Assembly (NCBI GenBank): GCA_028571685.1
Contig: CM053156.1
Coordinates: forward strand, 82,215,049 to 82,279,048
From: Heterohyrax brucei
Taxonomy: Eukaryota > Chordata > Mammalia > Hyracoidea > Procaviidae
Length of the DNA: 64,000 nucleotides
Reading direction: 5' to 3'
Shown here: positions 31,346-42,990 of the stretch, one piece after another
Layout: the number at the start of each line of letters is the position of its first letter
Numbering within the stretch: position 1 is the stretch's first letter
The notes under the pieces: generated by a model
Seen by the model: the letters and a program-made list of their open reading frames with translations, nothing else
The model's database searches: none
What the model was told of the DNA's origin: nothing
Position numbers and translations under genes: made by a program

Positions 31346-32481
31346 TGGAGGTGTTATTATACATATTAGGAAGGAAATAGCCTGGATTTTCAAGCTGGTG
31401 AGTCATTATTAAGAGTTCTCCGGGGAAAGAAAGCAAGCAAATAACTCGTGAGCGTTTATCCCATGCTGGAGCTTGCTTTGCTTGGCAGGGACATTTTGAA
31501 GACCCTCTTCTTCCTCCCGAGGTTTTCAGCATGCCCTATGGTCATAGACAAGTGGAACTTACTGAATCATCTCTGTGTCTAGACACATCAGAGGCACACT
31601 GCCTGTCTGTGGGCTTACCAAGCCCAGTCAGGAAAGCTCCCATGGCGCGTCTGTCTGACTCATTCCTACCAGGCAGAAGCAGTCGAGAGGTAACTGGGTT
31701 CATGGGCTTGGTTCTGTCTCAGGTGCAGGAAACATGCCTCATCTGGAAGGCAAAGTCATGTTGTCTCTCGCCAAAGCCAGTCAGGCGAGGAGGCACCAGT
31801 GAACTTGTCTCTGTTTCTTGTTGCTGGGGCAGAGAGGGCTTTGAAGATGTTGATTAGGCTTCAACCATAAAGAAGAATGCGGCTGTCGTTCAACAGTGTG
31901 GGCACTCAATAAATACCTGGGAGTGAATTCTGTTCAGGCAACTAATTAAGAGAAACATATGTATATATTTTAAATGTGAAGAATGGGAACTGGCAAATAA
32001 TTGCTTCGAGTTGCTGTTCGGAAACTTACTTCCATACACAGCTGAGTCGTGGCATCCCCCACGGTGTTCACATAATCCTTGTCTGTTCTTCAAGTCTGTT
32101 CTTCAGCACACCAGAACAGATTTCAGCTCAGCCACATCCCAACTAAATTATGTATTTATAAACGCATTTATTTTCACTCTCACACACACACGAACACACA
32201 CACAAGTATATACTCTAATTTGACTAACAGTTGATGACCAATGGAGTCTTATGCTTTAGAGAAGTTTAATTAAATATCCAGTACCTGTGGTTTTGATGTT
32301 CTGTTTTTAATTGTTAGAAACATTTTTTTTTTTTCCTATATCACAACCACTGCTGTAGGCCCTAGGATAACCTGATCCTAACTCAAAGTCCTTACATAGT
32401 CAAGATGAAGAACCTTTAGGGGAATATATATTTTATGGCCTAATCAATCAGTAACTAATTTCTGGGGTCTTTCTAAAACAA
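31346..32481. other. Unique intergenic sequence
   Basis: Contains a CA repeat and a short CACTCAATAAATACC tail-like piece near 31,903; otherwise nothing. Confidence 0.45.
32179..32204 (+). repeat. (CA)n microsatellite
   Basis: CA run with one GA interruption. Confidence 0.85.
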
Positions 32482-32637
32482 GCCATTGCTGTTAAGTCAA
32501 CTCAAACTCATGATTTCCCTATAGGACAGAGTAAACCTGCTCAGTGTGATTTCCAAGGAGTGGCTGGTGGATTCGAATTGCTGACCTCTTGGTTAGCAGT
32601 TATAGCCCACTACATCTCTTAACCACTGCAGAGTCTT
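32482..32637 (-). repeat. AfroSINE, short type
   Basis: CATTGCTGTTAAGTCAACTC to CTTAACCACTGCAGAGTC; 70 bases left of the mariner copy. Confidence 0.75.
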
Positions 32638-32707
32638 TCTAAGGCTTATCAATTCCCAAGCTCTGAGGACTGTATATACTTGAGGTTATATACTTGCCTT
32701 TATATGA

Positions 32708-33272
32708 GACCTGATAATTAAGTTTGCGAATTCATCCTAGGAAAAGGTATGTGGCAAGGTTACTACATACCTTGTTGCTGAGTATCACTATGGTCACCTT
32801 CAAGATTCTCCTCTTCTGAAGCCATATACTGACCCCAGTACCTAGTTCACCCTTCAAAGCGATTTTGCAACTCTTTTCCTGGAATGGCCAGCAGAGCTGT
32901 CATCATATTGTCCTTGACGTACTGAAAGTCATCAAACTGTCTTCCTTTCAATACTTCCTTTACCTTTGTGTAAAGAAAAAAGCCACTGGGGGCCAGATTA
33001 GGTGAGCAGGGAGGGTGTTCCAATGCAGTTGTTTGTTTACTGACTAAAAACTCCCTCACAAACAGCTAGACAATTAAGTGTGCAAACTTTCTATCACGCC
33101 ACTGTGTGAATGGGCATTCCAGAAAGAGCTCCAAAGCTTCTTTGAAGTGTGGGCTAGGCACTAGTGTCAGTGTATGGCTTACCAAGGGGAGTACTTTGAA
33201 GGTGACCATAGTGATATTCAGGAGTGGGGTATATAGCACCTAGAAAGATTAAGTTTGTGAACTTGTCACATC
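32708..33272 (-). mobile_element. Mariner-derived palindromic element, copy 2
   Basis: This is the same arrangement as the copy at 300-825 but inverted: the long coding arm (32,740-33,060) is on the minus strand and the short arm (33,110-33,250) on the plus strand. The minus-strand fragment reads REFLVSKQ, SPNLAPSGFFLY, LKGRQFDDFQ; the third catalytic Asp is changed to Gly. Terminal repeats read like AATTAAGTTTGCGAATT at the left and AGATTAAGTTTGTGAACTT at the right, with an internal copy at about 33,066-33,085. Confidence 0.75.
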
Positions 33273-33689
33273 TCGTATACTTTGTTAAAGCAGACAGTTC
33301 TATTCTGCAGCAGGTTAATTGGATATGGTGCTGTTTTTGACTTGAGAAAGGAAGGACTCAATCTCCTGTGCTCCAGACACCACAGCAGAAATGTCAAAGA
33401 GGCTCAGTGTGTACACCACGATCCCAAAAAGACATTTTCAACTGCCCTGTGAACAGTCAGTGAAGCAGGGCAGAGTGGATCCTCTTGGAAGTACGTTCTT
33501 GAAAGGATGGCAGCCCTGGTGTTCATGACCAGAGACTCTCACCCACAGTTGGAATAAAACCACTGGTAAAGGCACGCACAGCCCCGCTTACCTCCCCTTT
33601 ACACGTCTGTCTCAGTTGAGGTTCAACTTGATTGTCATGTGTGATTAACGTCCTCTTCTCCTCCCAGTTTGGGAGTGTCCTGGGGGTGC

Positions 33690-33765
33690 AGAATGCATGG
33701 AGCACAACCCCAGGCACATAGTAGTTTCTCAAGAAATGCTTCCTAGGGATTGAAAGAATAAATCC
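33690..33765 (+). mobile_element. L2/MIR-type 3' tail
   Basis: ACCCCAGGCACATAGTAG followed by a CTCAAGAAATG end matches the tail shared by L2 and MIR. Confidence 0.4.
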
Positions 33766-33949
33766 TTTAATTTGCCACTTCTATGAAACGTGTGTGGCGG
33801 TGGAGTTGGCTGTCAAGGTTGGAGCTCCAGATGTCCCTTATCCCTGGTGTAGGTTGCTTCTGCCCTTACCTTGGTATCTACCTCTGTGCAGTGCGGCAAA
33901 TGAAATACTCTCCTCACAGGATGATTGTAGTTTCCTTTCATAATCCCCA

Positions 33950-34095
33950 TTCAACTCCATTGCTGTCAAGTCGATTCGGACTCATAGCGACCACACATGG
34001 GGTAGAACTGCTGTGTATGGTTTCCAAGAAGCACCCGGCAGATCAGAACTATCAGCCTTTTGGTTAGTAGCTGAGCTCTTAACCACTTGGGGCCC
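33950..34095 (-). repeat. AfroSINE, short type
   Basis: CTGTCAAGTCGATTCGGACT to CTTAACCACTTGGGGCC. Confidence 0.75.
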
Positions 34096-34465
34096 TTTTA
34101 TACTATACTGTCTAGACTTACATTCATTGGTAGGAAGCCAAGTTTTAACTGTCTGCTACCTGTACATGTTAATTTTGAGAAAATAGAGTCTCTTTTTATT
34201 AGAAAAAAAAATGTGAAAGATGTGTCCCAGGACTGTCTTGAGCAGCACTGGATTCAGGGCAGATTATGACCTTTGAAGAGGGAGGATAAAAAGAAACGAC
34301 AGTTCAGACACACGTTTTCTGATTTCTGTGCTGCAGAAGACACTACTGTGTGTGTCCTCATTGTATTGCTGATAGCTCTCCAAAACACACAGGTTAGCAC
34401 CCAGAAAAAAAATAGGAAGAGGAATGCCTTGAAAATGGCATCTTGCTGAAAGCAGTGTAGCAGAA

Positions 34466-34491
34466 GATCATGGACGTGATCATGGACGTGA
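34466..34491 (+). repeat. Tandem duplication, unit 12
   Basis: GATCATGGACGT occurs twice without a gap. Confidence 0.8.
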
Positions 34492-35911
34492 GTTCTCCAG
34501 GGTGAGTTTTGAAAAAGCCTGTATTGTCTGTGGTTGTTTACGAAGCTGGTGGCTGGGGAGGACTGAGGTAGCCCAGCTATGTTCGCCTCTCACAGGGCAT
34601 CTTGTGAACCGACTGCCTCAGGTCAAGAATGAATGCCTCTGCCCATAAGGAATGTTACCCAGTTGGCCCAGGTATGGTAAGGAAAAGAGGAAGGAGTCTT
34701 GGCAGCACAGAGACCAGACAAAATGGACTGACGTGGATTTCCTCAGAAGAGGCTGTCTTCAATACAGTCATTCCCCCTTGAGGTGTTTTGGGGCACTCTC
34801 TGTCATATTCTGTAATTATCCCAATCTGTGTTTGAAAAACAGCAGAGGACACTGTGACATTACTGGACAAGCTCCCAGCTCACTGCAGGTGATAACCGGC
34901 TTTGGGCACTAGACTTCCAAGCATCTTGTGTGCAGCAGGATGTTATTAGCACTGTCTTCAAGAGAAATATTACTACTATCTCTCAAGTCAGAATCTTTTT
35001 CAGTCTTTAGATGCTTCTTCAGACCAACACATAGAACTTTTGAACCCACAGAGGCATATTTGGTCTTGAGCAATTGTTACTCAGACTTGTTACCTTATTT
35101 CCCTTCAGATTTTGCCTCTGTTTTCTCCACCCCTTATTAGTAGCCACTGGCCCCTTTTTATGGTGGTTATTTTTATTAGTCTTCCTCAAAATTACCAGCA
35201 CAGAAAAATAAACTGCCCCTAAGCCTACGATCCTGTGAGTCTCACAGTTCAAACGTAAGGTAACTGATGGCGTGGCTGGTGGGAAGCAGGTTAGGTATCT
35301 GCAGTGAAGTGTTGGTAGGAGGGGCTGTGAACCCATCCACAGTATGACACGGGTTTCATCATTTTGACTCTTGAAGTACAGAACATTCCTAATGGCCTTG
35401 TTCAGAAACTTCATCGTAGTTTGTGTTGGGTATGGTGATTCCTCGGCCATAATTGAACTTGGGTGTTTGAGAACTGGGCTAGGAACCAAAATGTATGAGA
35501 GAATTTCTCAGCGATGCACCAAAGGCCTTTGACTCAGGTGCTTCAGCCATTAGATGCTGAGTGGGAGAGTTCAACACAAATTTTTGGTTTCTATTTCTAG
35601 ATCTTTCCTTCCTTAGTGTGAGTGTTGGACTTAGCACATCTGTCTGTACACAAGGTTCATATAAGCAGCCTAGGAACTCGTGCATCTAATTGATATTGTT
35701 ATTTTTAGGGTTCTATTTTACCCCTTTGCTTTATTTCCAAGGTTGTTTTCAATTTCCTCATAAAAAGGTATTTCTTCCTTCTTAATGTCAGTTTTAGGAA
35801 TGACATCTGGGCTTGAATTTCTTTTGTTGATGGAGTACATCATCTTCAAGAAAATGAACTAGATGGCACCATGGCACTTCTCAAACAGTAATAATACTAT
35901 TTATTTGTCGG

Positions 35912-35946
35912 GAAATGAACATTATTATTATTGTTATTATTATTTT
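35912..35946 (+). repeat. (TTA)n microsatellite
   Basis: Trinucleotide ATT run with one GTT. Confidence 0.85.
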
Positions 35947-36079
35947 TCAAGAAGGAAGAAGTGAGTTTCTGATGCAAGTATATGGCAAAATGTATTCCCT
36001 CTGTTTATCAAAAAGAAGTGTATTCTTTCAGTCACGTGGCAGATTTTTGTGAAACAGAACCAATGCTGAGGAGATGGGT

Positions 36080-36345
36080 TACCGGGGAAATGAGAAGTGA
36101 CAAGGTTCCTGTTCTCAAGGGGCCCTGAGACCAGTTGGGAGAGCAGCAGCATCCAGGAAAATGCTGGGAATTAAACTCTGAAAGAAGGGAATCTTCCTGA
36201 AAAGTGTCTGTGAGGTAATCCCTGAAGGACAAATAGGAGCTAGTAAGGCGAAGGGGTGAGTGAAAGGAAGGGATTTCCTGCAGGAAAGAACATTCTAGCG
36301 AGAAACAATAGTGTGTGTAAAGTCCAGGGATGAGAATGCCACACT
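36080..36345 (-). mobile_element. L2 fragment
   Basis: AATCCCTGAAGGACAAATAG, GAAAGAACATTCTAGCGAG and a GTGTAAAGTCCAG end follow the inverse L2 3' UTR. Confidence 0.55.
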
Positions 36346-36399
36346 TTTCAAAGGACTGATAGGTGTTACGTTTCTTTGTTGTGTAAGCATGAATGAGTA

Positions 36400-36565
36400 A
36401 ACCTCCAAGAGCCTCCATCTCCTCATCTGAGGGTTGGGTAGTAATGCCCATCATACAGGCTTCATTGTGAGGACGCCAGAGGGAAATTGGTGGCAAGTTC
36501 CTGACGAGCACATGGCATACTCAGGACAGCCCTTGGCACGCTGCGAGTGCTCAGTGCAAGCTGCT
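36400..36565 (+). mobile_element. MIR
   Basis: CTCCATCTCCTCATCTGAGG and CCCTTGGCACGCTGCGAG follow MIR core to tail. Confidence 0.55.
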
Positions 36566-36654
36566 GTTTCTGTGGCTCTTGCGGTTGACTCTCCCCTTAT
36601 TGTTCTCTGTGCCTAATTTGTCCCACAAGTCTTACAACCGGTCTGAAGCCCTCT

Positions 36655-37235
36655 TTGTGCTAGTCATTAGCTGTCATTGACTTGAATCGAACTCCTAATG
36701 GCCGTGTATGTGACAGAAGGGAGCTGTGCCCGGTCCCGTGCTGTCTTCCTTGTCTCTGCTATGCTTGAGCCTGTTGCTGCAGCCACCGTGGAAGCCCATT
36801 TCACTGACCGTGTCCCTTTTATTCACTGACCTTCCACTTTACCAAGCCTGAGGTCCCACTCCGGGGACTGGTCACTCTTGATAACATGCCCGAAGTACAT
36901 GAGACCAAGTCTCGTTGTCCTCTCTAGGGAGCATTTTGGCTGTACTTCCAAGACAGATTTGTTCATCCTTCTGGTAATCTACTGTACAGTCAACATTCTG
37001 TACCAGAACCGTGATTCAAACGTGTCGATTCTGCTTCAGCCTTCCTTTTTCATTATCCAGCTTTCGCACACGTATGAGATGATTGAAAATATTTTAGTCT
37101 TTTTTTTTCAAGATTTTAAAGAAGTCCTTTGCCGCTAACATTCCCAATGCAGTATGTTATTTGATTTCTTGACTGCTGCTTCCACAGCTGTCTACTTGTG
37201 GATCCAAGCAGAATGAAATTCTTGACAAACTCATT
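36655..37235 (-). mobile_element. RTE/BovB-like LINE, 3' part
   Basis: About 580 bases align in order with the copies at 50,235 and 52,660 (for example CTGACCTTCCACTTTACC and TTGACTGCTGCTTCC). It is frameshifted and has no usable reading frame. Confidence 0.65.
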
Positions 37236-37375
37236 TTCACTATTGACACAAACAACAGAATGAGAAATTCTCTCTCTTTTGGTCCTCAGAACACTTTTGC
37301 AGGGAGTCATGCAGACGAGGGATTGCCTTTTGGGTAAGGTTCTTTTAGATAAATAAGTGCTACTCGCACCATTTG

Positions 37376-37576
37376 GAAGGAGCCCTGGCAGCGCAGAGGT
37401 TAAGCACTTAGCTGTTAACCAAAAGGTCAGCAGTTCAAACCCACCAGCAGCTCTGGAGGAGAAAGACGTGGCAGTCTACTTCCGTAAGGATGACAGCTTT
37501 GAAGACCCGATGGGGGCAGCTCTCCTCCATCCTACAAGGGCACTATGAGTCGGAATCGACTTGATGGCAACACGTG
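37376..37576 (+). repeat. AfroSINE, long type
   Basis: GGAGCCCTGGCAGCGCAGAG to ACTTGATGGCAACACG. The B-box region AGGTCAGCAGTTCA (37,424-37,437) is a perfect DR2 of nuclear-receptor half-sites. Confidence 0.8.
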
Positions 37577-39267
37577 TGGCTAATTTGGGGTGCACTCATT
37601 TAGTAGAAGGAAAAAATAACTTAAAAGAAAAAACAGAGTTTTCTTTTTTTCCCCCCATGGAAACTGATTACTTACAGTCTCTTCATTTCTTCAAGCCATC
37701 AAGTCTGTGTGTGCTGCTTCCAGTTTCCAGTGCTAAGATGCTAGTTTCCCTACTTAGGTGACCCTTAGCATCTGTCCCAGGAGCTGAGTTTCAGGTCCTC
37801 CAAAGCGAAGTCATTCCCACTGCCACACAGGATGCAGTGGGCTAATAGTCACGCCACATGAATCTTCCCCTTATTGAGAATAATTGGTTTGGAACACCCC
37901 AATTCCCAAATAGAAGGTGACTTCAGTTCTGCTTCACCAGTGGTTTTCAAAACAAAACTCATGCCTTGCATCAGAAGGATAGAAAATCGTTTCCTTTTCA
38001 AATCAGGACTTTTTTTCCCAGTGACAACACCACAACCACATGTGTTTTCAGTGGTCCTGCTGCGTGCTGAGGTCCTCTCTGAGAAGACAGTAACTCAAGC
38101 AGACACGGTCTCTTGAGGCTTCGTCCCCTTTGAAGTCTTTAGCTGACCGGTTATTCACGTGGCACAACACGCTGTCAGCCAAAACATCCAAAGTGGTCCA
38201 GGATATGGCTTTAATGACTTCAAAAAAAATAATAAAGTCTGGCGGTGCTCTGTCCACAAAGTGTAAATTCATAATTGGGGCAAAGCTGCCAAGAGCACAG
38301 TAATATTAGGTTCAGGTATCCAACTAGGATGGAAAATAACACAAAGCACAGTCACCATGGAATATAAGCTCACTCATGTTCTCAGAACTTCAGATTCTCA
38401 AATAAGGCAGATGTCCTGTGCCTGTTGAGACTGAAACAGTCTGTGATACTATTACCCTGAGACAGTCTATAAATTGTGAACCAAATTTGTCTCTTAAAGT
38501 CACTTTTTAAGTGACCAGCAGTCTAGCTCAAAAGGGAAAGAATGTCACCCTTGAGTACTGTGTCCTTTTCAAAAATGATCTGTATGAGACCAAAGGGACA
38601 GGAGCTGCTCTGAAGCCTGATGAGAAGTTTAGCAGGGCAGCCAGACTAAGTTCATGGGAGAGGAAAAATAGAAGTGACATGATGAGAACAATGACACAAC
38701 GCAGAGTGTGACCAGTGTCACTGGATGTCACACTTAGAAATTGTTCAATGGGAACCTACCATGCTGTGTATGCGTTCACCAAAAGTAGAGTGATGTGCTA
38801 AATAAAAGAAAATCACTTCTGTTTCAGTAGAACTTTCTTGAAGCTACAAAGTGAAATTGGAGAAACGGCTTCCCGGTAGCACTGAGTTCCCCATATGGCC
38901 ACTCCTGGGAGACTGAAGATGTCGTGATGAGCAAAAACTGGGTGTCTGTGAAGCTCCCCAAGATAGAGCCGGATGGCCTGGGAACGGAGTATTTGCTGGG
39001 TCCAAGGTTACTTCCCATCTCTTCCCGGCCAGTGTGGTTAACATGTTATTTCCATTCAGAAGCCCGGATCTGCTTTGGCTTTCTTCCCGGAGTTGAGTCA
39101 TGAATGGCAGTGTGGAGTGCTCCAAGGCTAAAGGTGTCTTTATCCTGCTTCTCATTTACTGCTCCCCACTAATCTCAGTTACTGTCTAACCGGCATTTCC
39201 TTTTTGTCAGTACTTTGCTCTGTTTGTGTAAGTCAGGATCTTAAGCCATTCCATTTGCTTTTTTTTT
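37577..39267. other. Unique intergenic sequence
   Basis: No repeat or exon recognised; long stretch with little repeat content. Confidence 0.45.
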
Positions 39268-39430
39268 AAACTGATTCACTCATTCAGGCAGTTTTCATTA
39301 TGCTCCTACTATGGTGAAGGCAGTCTAAGGGGCTGGGAAACAGCAGCGAGCAAGACAGACATGTCCCCTGCCCTATTTATTTGTGCTGAGGAGCTCACTA
39401 GTAAGGTGATGTTGTGTAGGAGTTTAGTGG
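39268..39430 (-). mobile_element. L2 3' end
   Basis: TGATTCACTCATTCAGGC, then TGCTCCTACTATGGTGAAGG and GAGCTCACTAGTAAGG are the classic inverse L2 tail. Confidence 0.65.
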
Positions 39431-39509
39431 GGATGAGGAGATGGTGCCCTTAGATGAGAGGGTTTCCTCTGAATGTGTGGCTTTCATGTTGAGACCTAAA
39501 GAATTAATA

Positions 39510-39685
39510 GTTCGGGGGGGTGCAAACAGTTGGCTTAACTGACTGTTAACCAAAGGGCTGGAGGTACAAGCCCACCTAGAGACACTTGTCTACTTCTAAA
39601 CAACCAGCTGGTGGAAACGCTCTGGGGCACAGTTCTACTCGGCTGTGCACGGGGTCAGCGTGAGTCTTAACTGACGGCAACTGGC
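39510..39685 (+). repeat. AfroSINE, long type, diverged
   Basis: CTGTTAACCAAAGGGCTGG and TGCACGGGGTCAGCGTGAG are recognisable. Confidence 0.55.
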
Positions 39686-39769
39686 TAGGTAGTTAAACAA
39701 TGCCAAGGGTCCAGCAATGCAATGAATCAGGGAAAGAATTTTCTGGGTAAAGAAATCACCGAGTTGCAA

Positions 39770-39995
39770 AATCTTCTGAGGCAGGAACAGGCCTGCTTGT
39801 ACTTCTTCCAGAACAGATCCGTTGTTCTTTCGGCAGTCCATGGTACATTCAATTGTCTTCTCAAATACCATTCATTCTTCTCCTGTCTTCCTATTTATTG
39901 TCCAGCTTCCATGTGCCTACAATGAGACTGAAAATATCATGGCTTGGATCAGACATGCCTTAGTCTTCAAGGTGACATCTTTACTTTTCAACACT
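39770..39995 (-). mobile_element. RTE-like LINE fragment
   Basis: Contains GGCAGTCCATGGTACATTC and TATTGTCCAGCTTCCATG, matching the same part of the other minus-strand RTE copies. Confidence 0.6.
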
Positions 39996-40664
39996 CACAC
40001 ACCATCATTTTTGTGATGTCCTGTAGGTCCCAAAGTCAGCTCTGCTGAGTGCAGGAGACAAAAGGACCTCGCAAGGCCACAAACAGCAAAGGCAAGGATC
40101 GCTAGAGGATGTTTTGCAGCTGCCTAACACATCTTATTGTCCTCTTTTGTTCAAACCTTGCAAAACCTCAACCCTGGGAAATCTAGAGTTTAGCACCCAC
40201 ACCAGATCAGCTGAAGAACATGCTGACTGATCTTAATTTAAATTCACGATCAGGCATATCCAGTGGGGCCTTTGTACTGCCCAACCTTCTTTCCCTAGTC
40301 GCTTAACTCTTCTTCTGAAGTAGTCTCCATGTTCCTTCACTTCTGCTGCACTCTCTCCAGCCTTCACTCTTAACTGAAGGCTTTGCTTCTAACAAAATGT
40401 AAGCTGCAAGAAGAAGAACACTACCTGCCTCCATCAGCAAGTTACCCCCTTAGTCGTACCCATATGCTGTGTTTTCTCACCTGCCAAGGGACCCTTTGTA
40501 CTTCTACACAACTAAAGTCAGTTCCTCCTTGTTTGCTAAACCCACGTGTTCAGCCATTTCAAGGCATGTGTCAGCCATCACCCCCTTTTTCTCCTACATC
40601 ATCAAGTTCCTTTTTATTAACCATTTCCGTGGTCATGCAAATGTACTCTAATAGCCCCTCATAA

Positions 40665-40723
40665 AAACCAACCAAACCAAACCAAACCAAACCAAACCAA
40701 AGCAAACCAAACCAAACCAAACC
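40665..40723 (+). repeat. (AACCA)n pentamer repeat
   Basis: About eleven units. The unit equals the inverted tail pentamer of short AfroSINEs, so it probably expanded from a SINE tail, though no SINE body remains. Confidence 0.85.
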
Positions 40724-41186
40724 GAGACCTCGCTGATCCCACTTCTCTACTCCCTTTACAGGAAAATTCAAGACTTGTCTTCATTCCCTGGCTCTGCTTC
40801 ATCCCCTCCATTCTCTCTTAAGCTTGCTCTTAAAGCTTTTGACCCACACCCACCAAACCTCTCTAGTTATGGTCAGCAACCCTCTCCGTATCATCGCATT
40901 CAATGAGCACTTTCCTAACCTCATCTCTCTTCATCTATCACTGTCATTCGATACAGCAGATCACTTTTCCTTCTTGAAGCCTTTACTACACTTGGTTTGA
41001 GGACATTGCTTTCTCTCGGTTGTTCTCCTGTCCAACTGGCCACTCACTCAGTCTTGCGGCTGTGTATTCCACCTACATCAATATACACTGATGATTCTAG
41101 ACCTTTCTCTTGAGCTCTAGGCTCTACGTCATGTTAACTCTTCATGTTTTCTTGGAGGCCTGATAGGCAGTTCGATTTTTTACACC

Positions 41187-41408
41187 TGTCTTAGTCATCT
41201 AGTGCTGCTATAACAGAAATAGTGCAGCTGGATGGTATAACAAAGAGGAACTTATTCTCTCATGGTCCAGAAGGCTGGAAGTCCAAGTTTAGGGTGCCAG
41301 CTCTAGCAGAGGGTTTCCTTTCTCTGTTGGTTCTGGAAGAAGGCCCTTTTCATCAGTCTTTTCCTGCTTTAGGAGCTTCTTAGAAGAAACCCCAGGCCCA
41401 AAGGAGGC
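41187..41408 (-). mobile_element. ERVL-MaLR-type LTR fragment inside L2
   Basis: TGTCTTAGTCATCTAGTGCT and AACAGAAATAGTG are the inverse of the LTR 3' ends at 20.9 and 29.7 kb. L2 sequence continues on both sides. Confidence 0.6.
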
Positions 41409-41991
41409 ACTCGACTCCAAAATATATCCCAAATTCTACCTGTCATTCAGCTTCTTCCACACCAATCTAATGCAAGCTTCTGCTCACTCTCACCTGGACT
41501 ACTGTAACAACCTGCCAGTTAGCTTCTCTGCCTCTGCTCTTGGCTCCTGTCGTCTATTCTTCTCACAACAACTAGATCATACAGCTCCATACCCTCCTAT
41601 AGCTTCTCTCTTCAATCAGCATGAAGTGTCACCTCCTTCCCGAATCCTACAACTCTCTACACGAGCTTCTCCCTGATACTTCCCCTGCTTCCACACACAT
41701 CCTTCCCACCTCTTTCTTTATCATGGCCAGTGTGCTTTCTGCCTCACGGCTTTGCACTCACTTTTCTTTTGATGTGGGATACTCTCCCCATGGGAATTCA
41801 CTGGCTTGCTTCCTCATGTCATTCAGGCCACTGCTCAAATATCTCCTTGTCAGAGAGGACCTGTCTGCCCACACTGTCTCACATGCGTTCCTTACTCTCC
41901 ACCGTTTATCATTTCCTTACCCTGCGCTCTTTTTCTCCCTAACACTTAACAAGGCTGGATACGTGATGCAACAGAAGTGGAAAGGCAGGAT

Positions 41992-42198
41992 AGAGCCATG
42001 GTGGTATAACGGTTAAGTGCTCAGTTGTTAGCCCTCACGCTGGTGGTTCAAACTTCCCGCCCCGTTGGCTCCATGGGGGAAAGTCTTGGTGACCAGCCCC
42101 CTGAAAGATTACAGCCAGGAAAACCCCGTGAGGCACTTCTACTCTGTCACAGGGTGTCCCTATAGGTCAGAATGAATTAGACAGCACACAGCACCAAC
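41992..42198 (+). repeat. AfroSINE, long type, inside L2
   Basis: GAGCCATGGTGGTATAACGG to GACAGCACACAGCACCAAC. Confidence 0.75.
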
Positions 42199-42284
42199 AT
42201 ATTGTATATTATATTATGTTACATTACATCTTATTCATTCTTACCTCTCTCTAGAGTACAAGCTTTTTGAAGGCGTAAACTTAT

Positions 42285-42345
42285 TTTATTTTATTGTGTT
42301 TCAGATGAAAGTTCATCACACAAATTACTTTGGGAGGAACTTTTT
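42285..42345 (-). mobile_element. L1 3' terminal fragment within L2
   Basis: TTATTGTGTTTCAGATGAAAG resembles the L1 3' ends at 16,700 and 23,580; L2 tail sequence resumes after it. Confidence 0.35.
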
Positions 42346-42420
42346 GCTTACTGGTAAATCCTCAAACCCTGGAATAGAAAGTGCTCAGTAAATATTTATC
42401 AGATCAGGGAATCGATTACC

Positions 42421-42990
42421 TGCCTTGACCTTCTTTCCCTCTCTTTTCGATTTTCGATTTCTTTCTCTTCACATCCTATCCCCACCTTCATTTTTACTTC
42501 CTTCTCCAAGACATGTTAGAAGAGTACTTTTATTTAAAGACCTTCAAAGAGAAAATGTAATATAATTCTTAAAGTTCTTATAAATATTGTTATAAAGTCA
42601 GGATCACAACCACATGTAATCGGTGGTTCAAAATAAAAACAGTTGACATTTTAGGGTTAATTCCACAAGAGGAATAACCAAATTAATGTATTACTACGCT
42701 CTTTCAGTTAGAGTTTCTAAGATTATTGAATTTTCAAATAAGATAAAGGGAGGCTGTAAAAACTTGCCTGTGTTTTTGAGAGAAAGTAACTTGCTTTTTC
42801 ATTATTTACAGGTTAACATGGGTTCAAATTTGTGTACTAAACTTCTTAGGTAAGGAGAGGAAAAATTTATTCTAGCTTTTTTTCTCCCTCTATTTTTGAC
42901 TTCTGTTTTATCCCTTTGTCTCCCTTGTAAATGATTATTAGTTAATACGTTACACTTTGTTAAAAAAATGAACTCCCACTGACTTTTGAT
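42421..42990. other. Unique AT-rich intergenic sequence
   Basis: AT-rich, nothing recognised. Confidence 0.5.

Larger units (their letters stand above)
34096..36079. other. Unique intergenic sequence
   Basis: Holds the 12-base tandem duplication, the TTA repeat and an unsupported 156-codon antisense frame (35,489-35,019). Confidence 0.45.
40790..42420 (+). mobile_element. L2 LINE, RT end to 3' tail, interrupted
   Basis: The region shows a YADD-like box remnant (ATATACACTGATGATTC at about 41,084), then L2 words CTGGACTACTGTAACAACC and TCATTCAGGCCACTGCTCAA, and ends AAGTGCTCAGTAAATATTTA (about 42,390). It is cut by a MaLR LTR (41,187-41,408), an AfroSINE (41,992-42,198) and a short L1 piece. 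The C/T-rich sequence at 40,290-40,660 may be its 5' continuation. Confidence 0.65.

Noticed and set aside
35019-35489. 156-codon minus-strand open frame
   Set aside because: Low-complexity composition, no recognisable domain, no splice context; consistent with chance in AT-rich DNA.
36032-36511. 159-codon minus-strand open frame
   Set aside because: Covers L2 and MIR remnants and mirrors them; no coding signature.
37376-37576. The DR2 motif as a site-specific enhancer
   Set aside because: It is part of the SINE consensus, so its presence here is not evidence for local function; kept only as a family-level observation.
40665-40723. CRISPR-like array in the AACCA repeats
   Set aside because: A contiguous pentamer microsatellite without spacers, in a mammalian genome.
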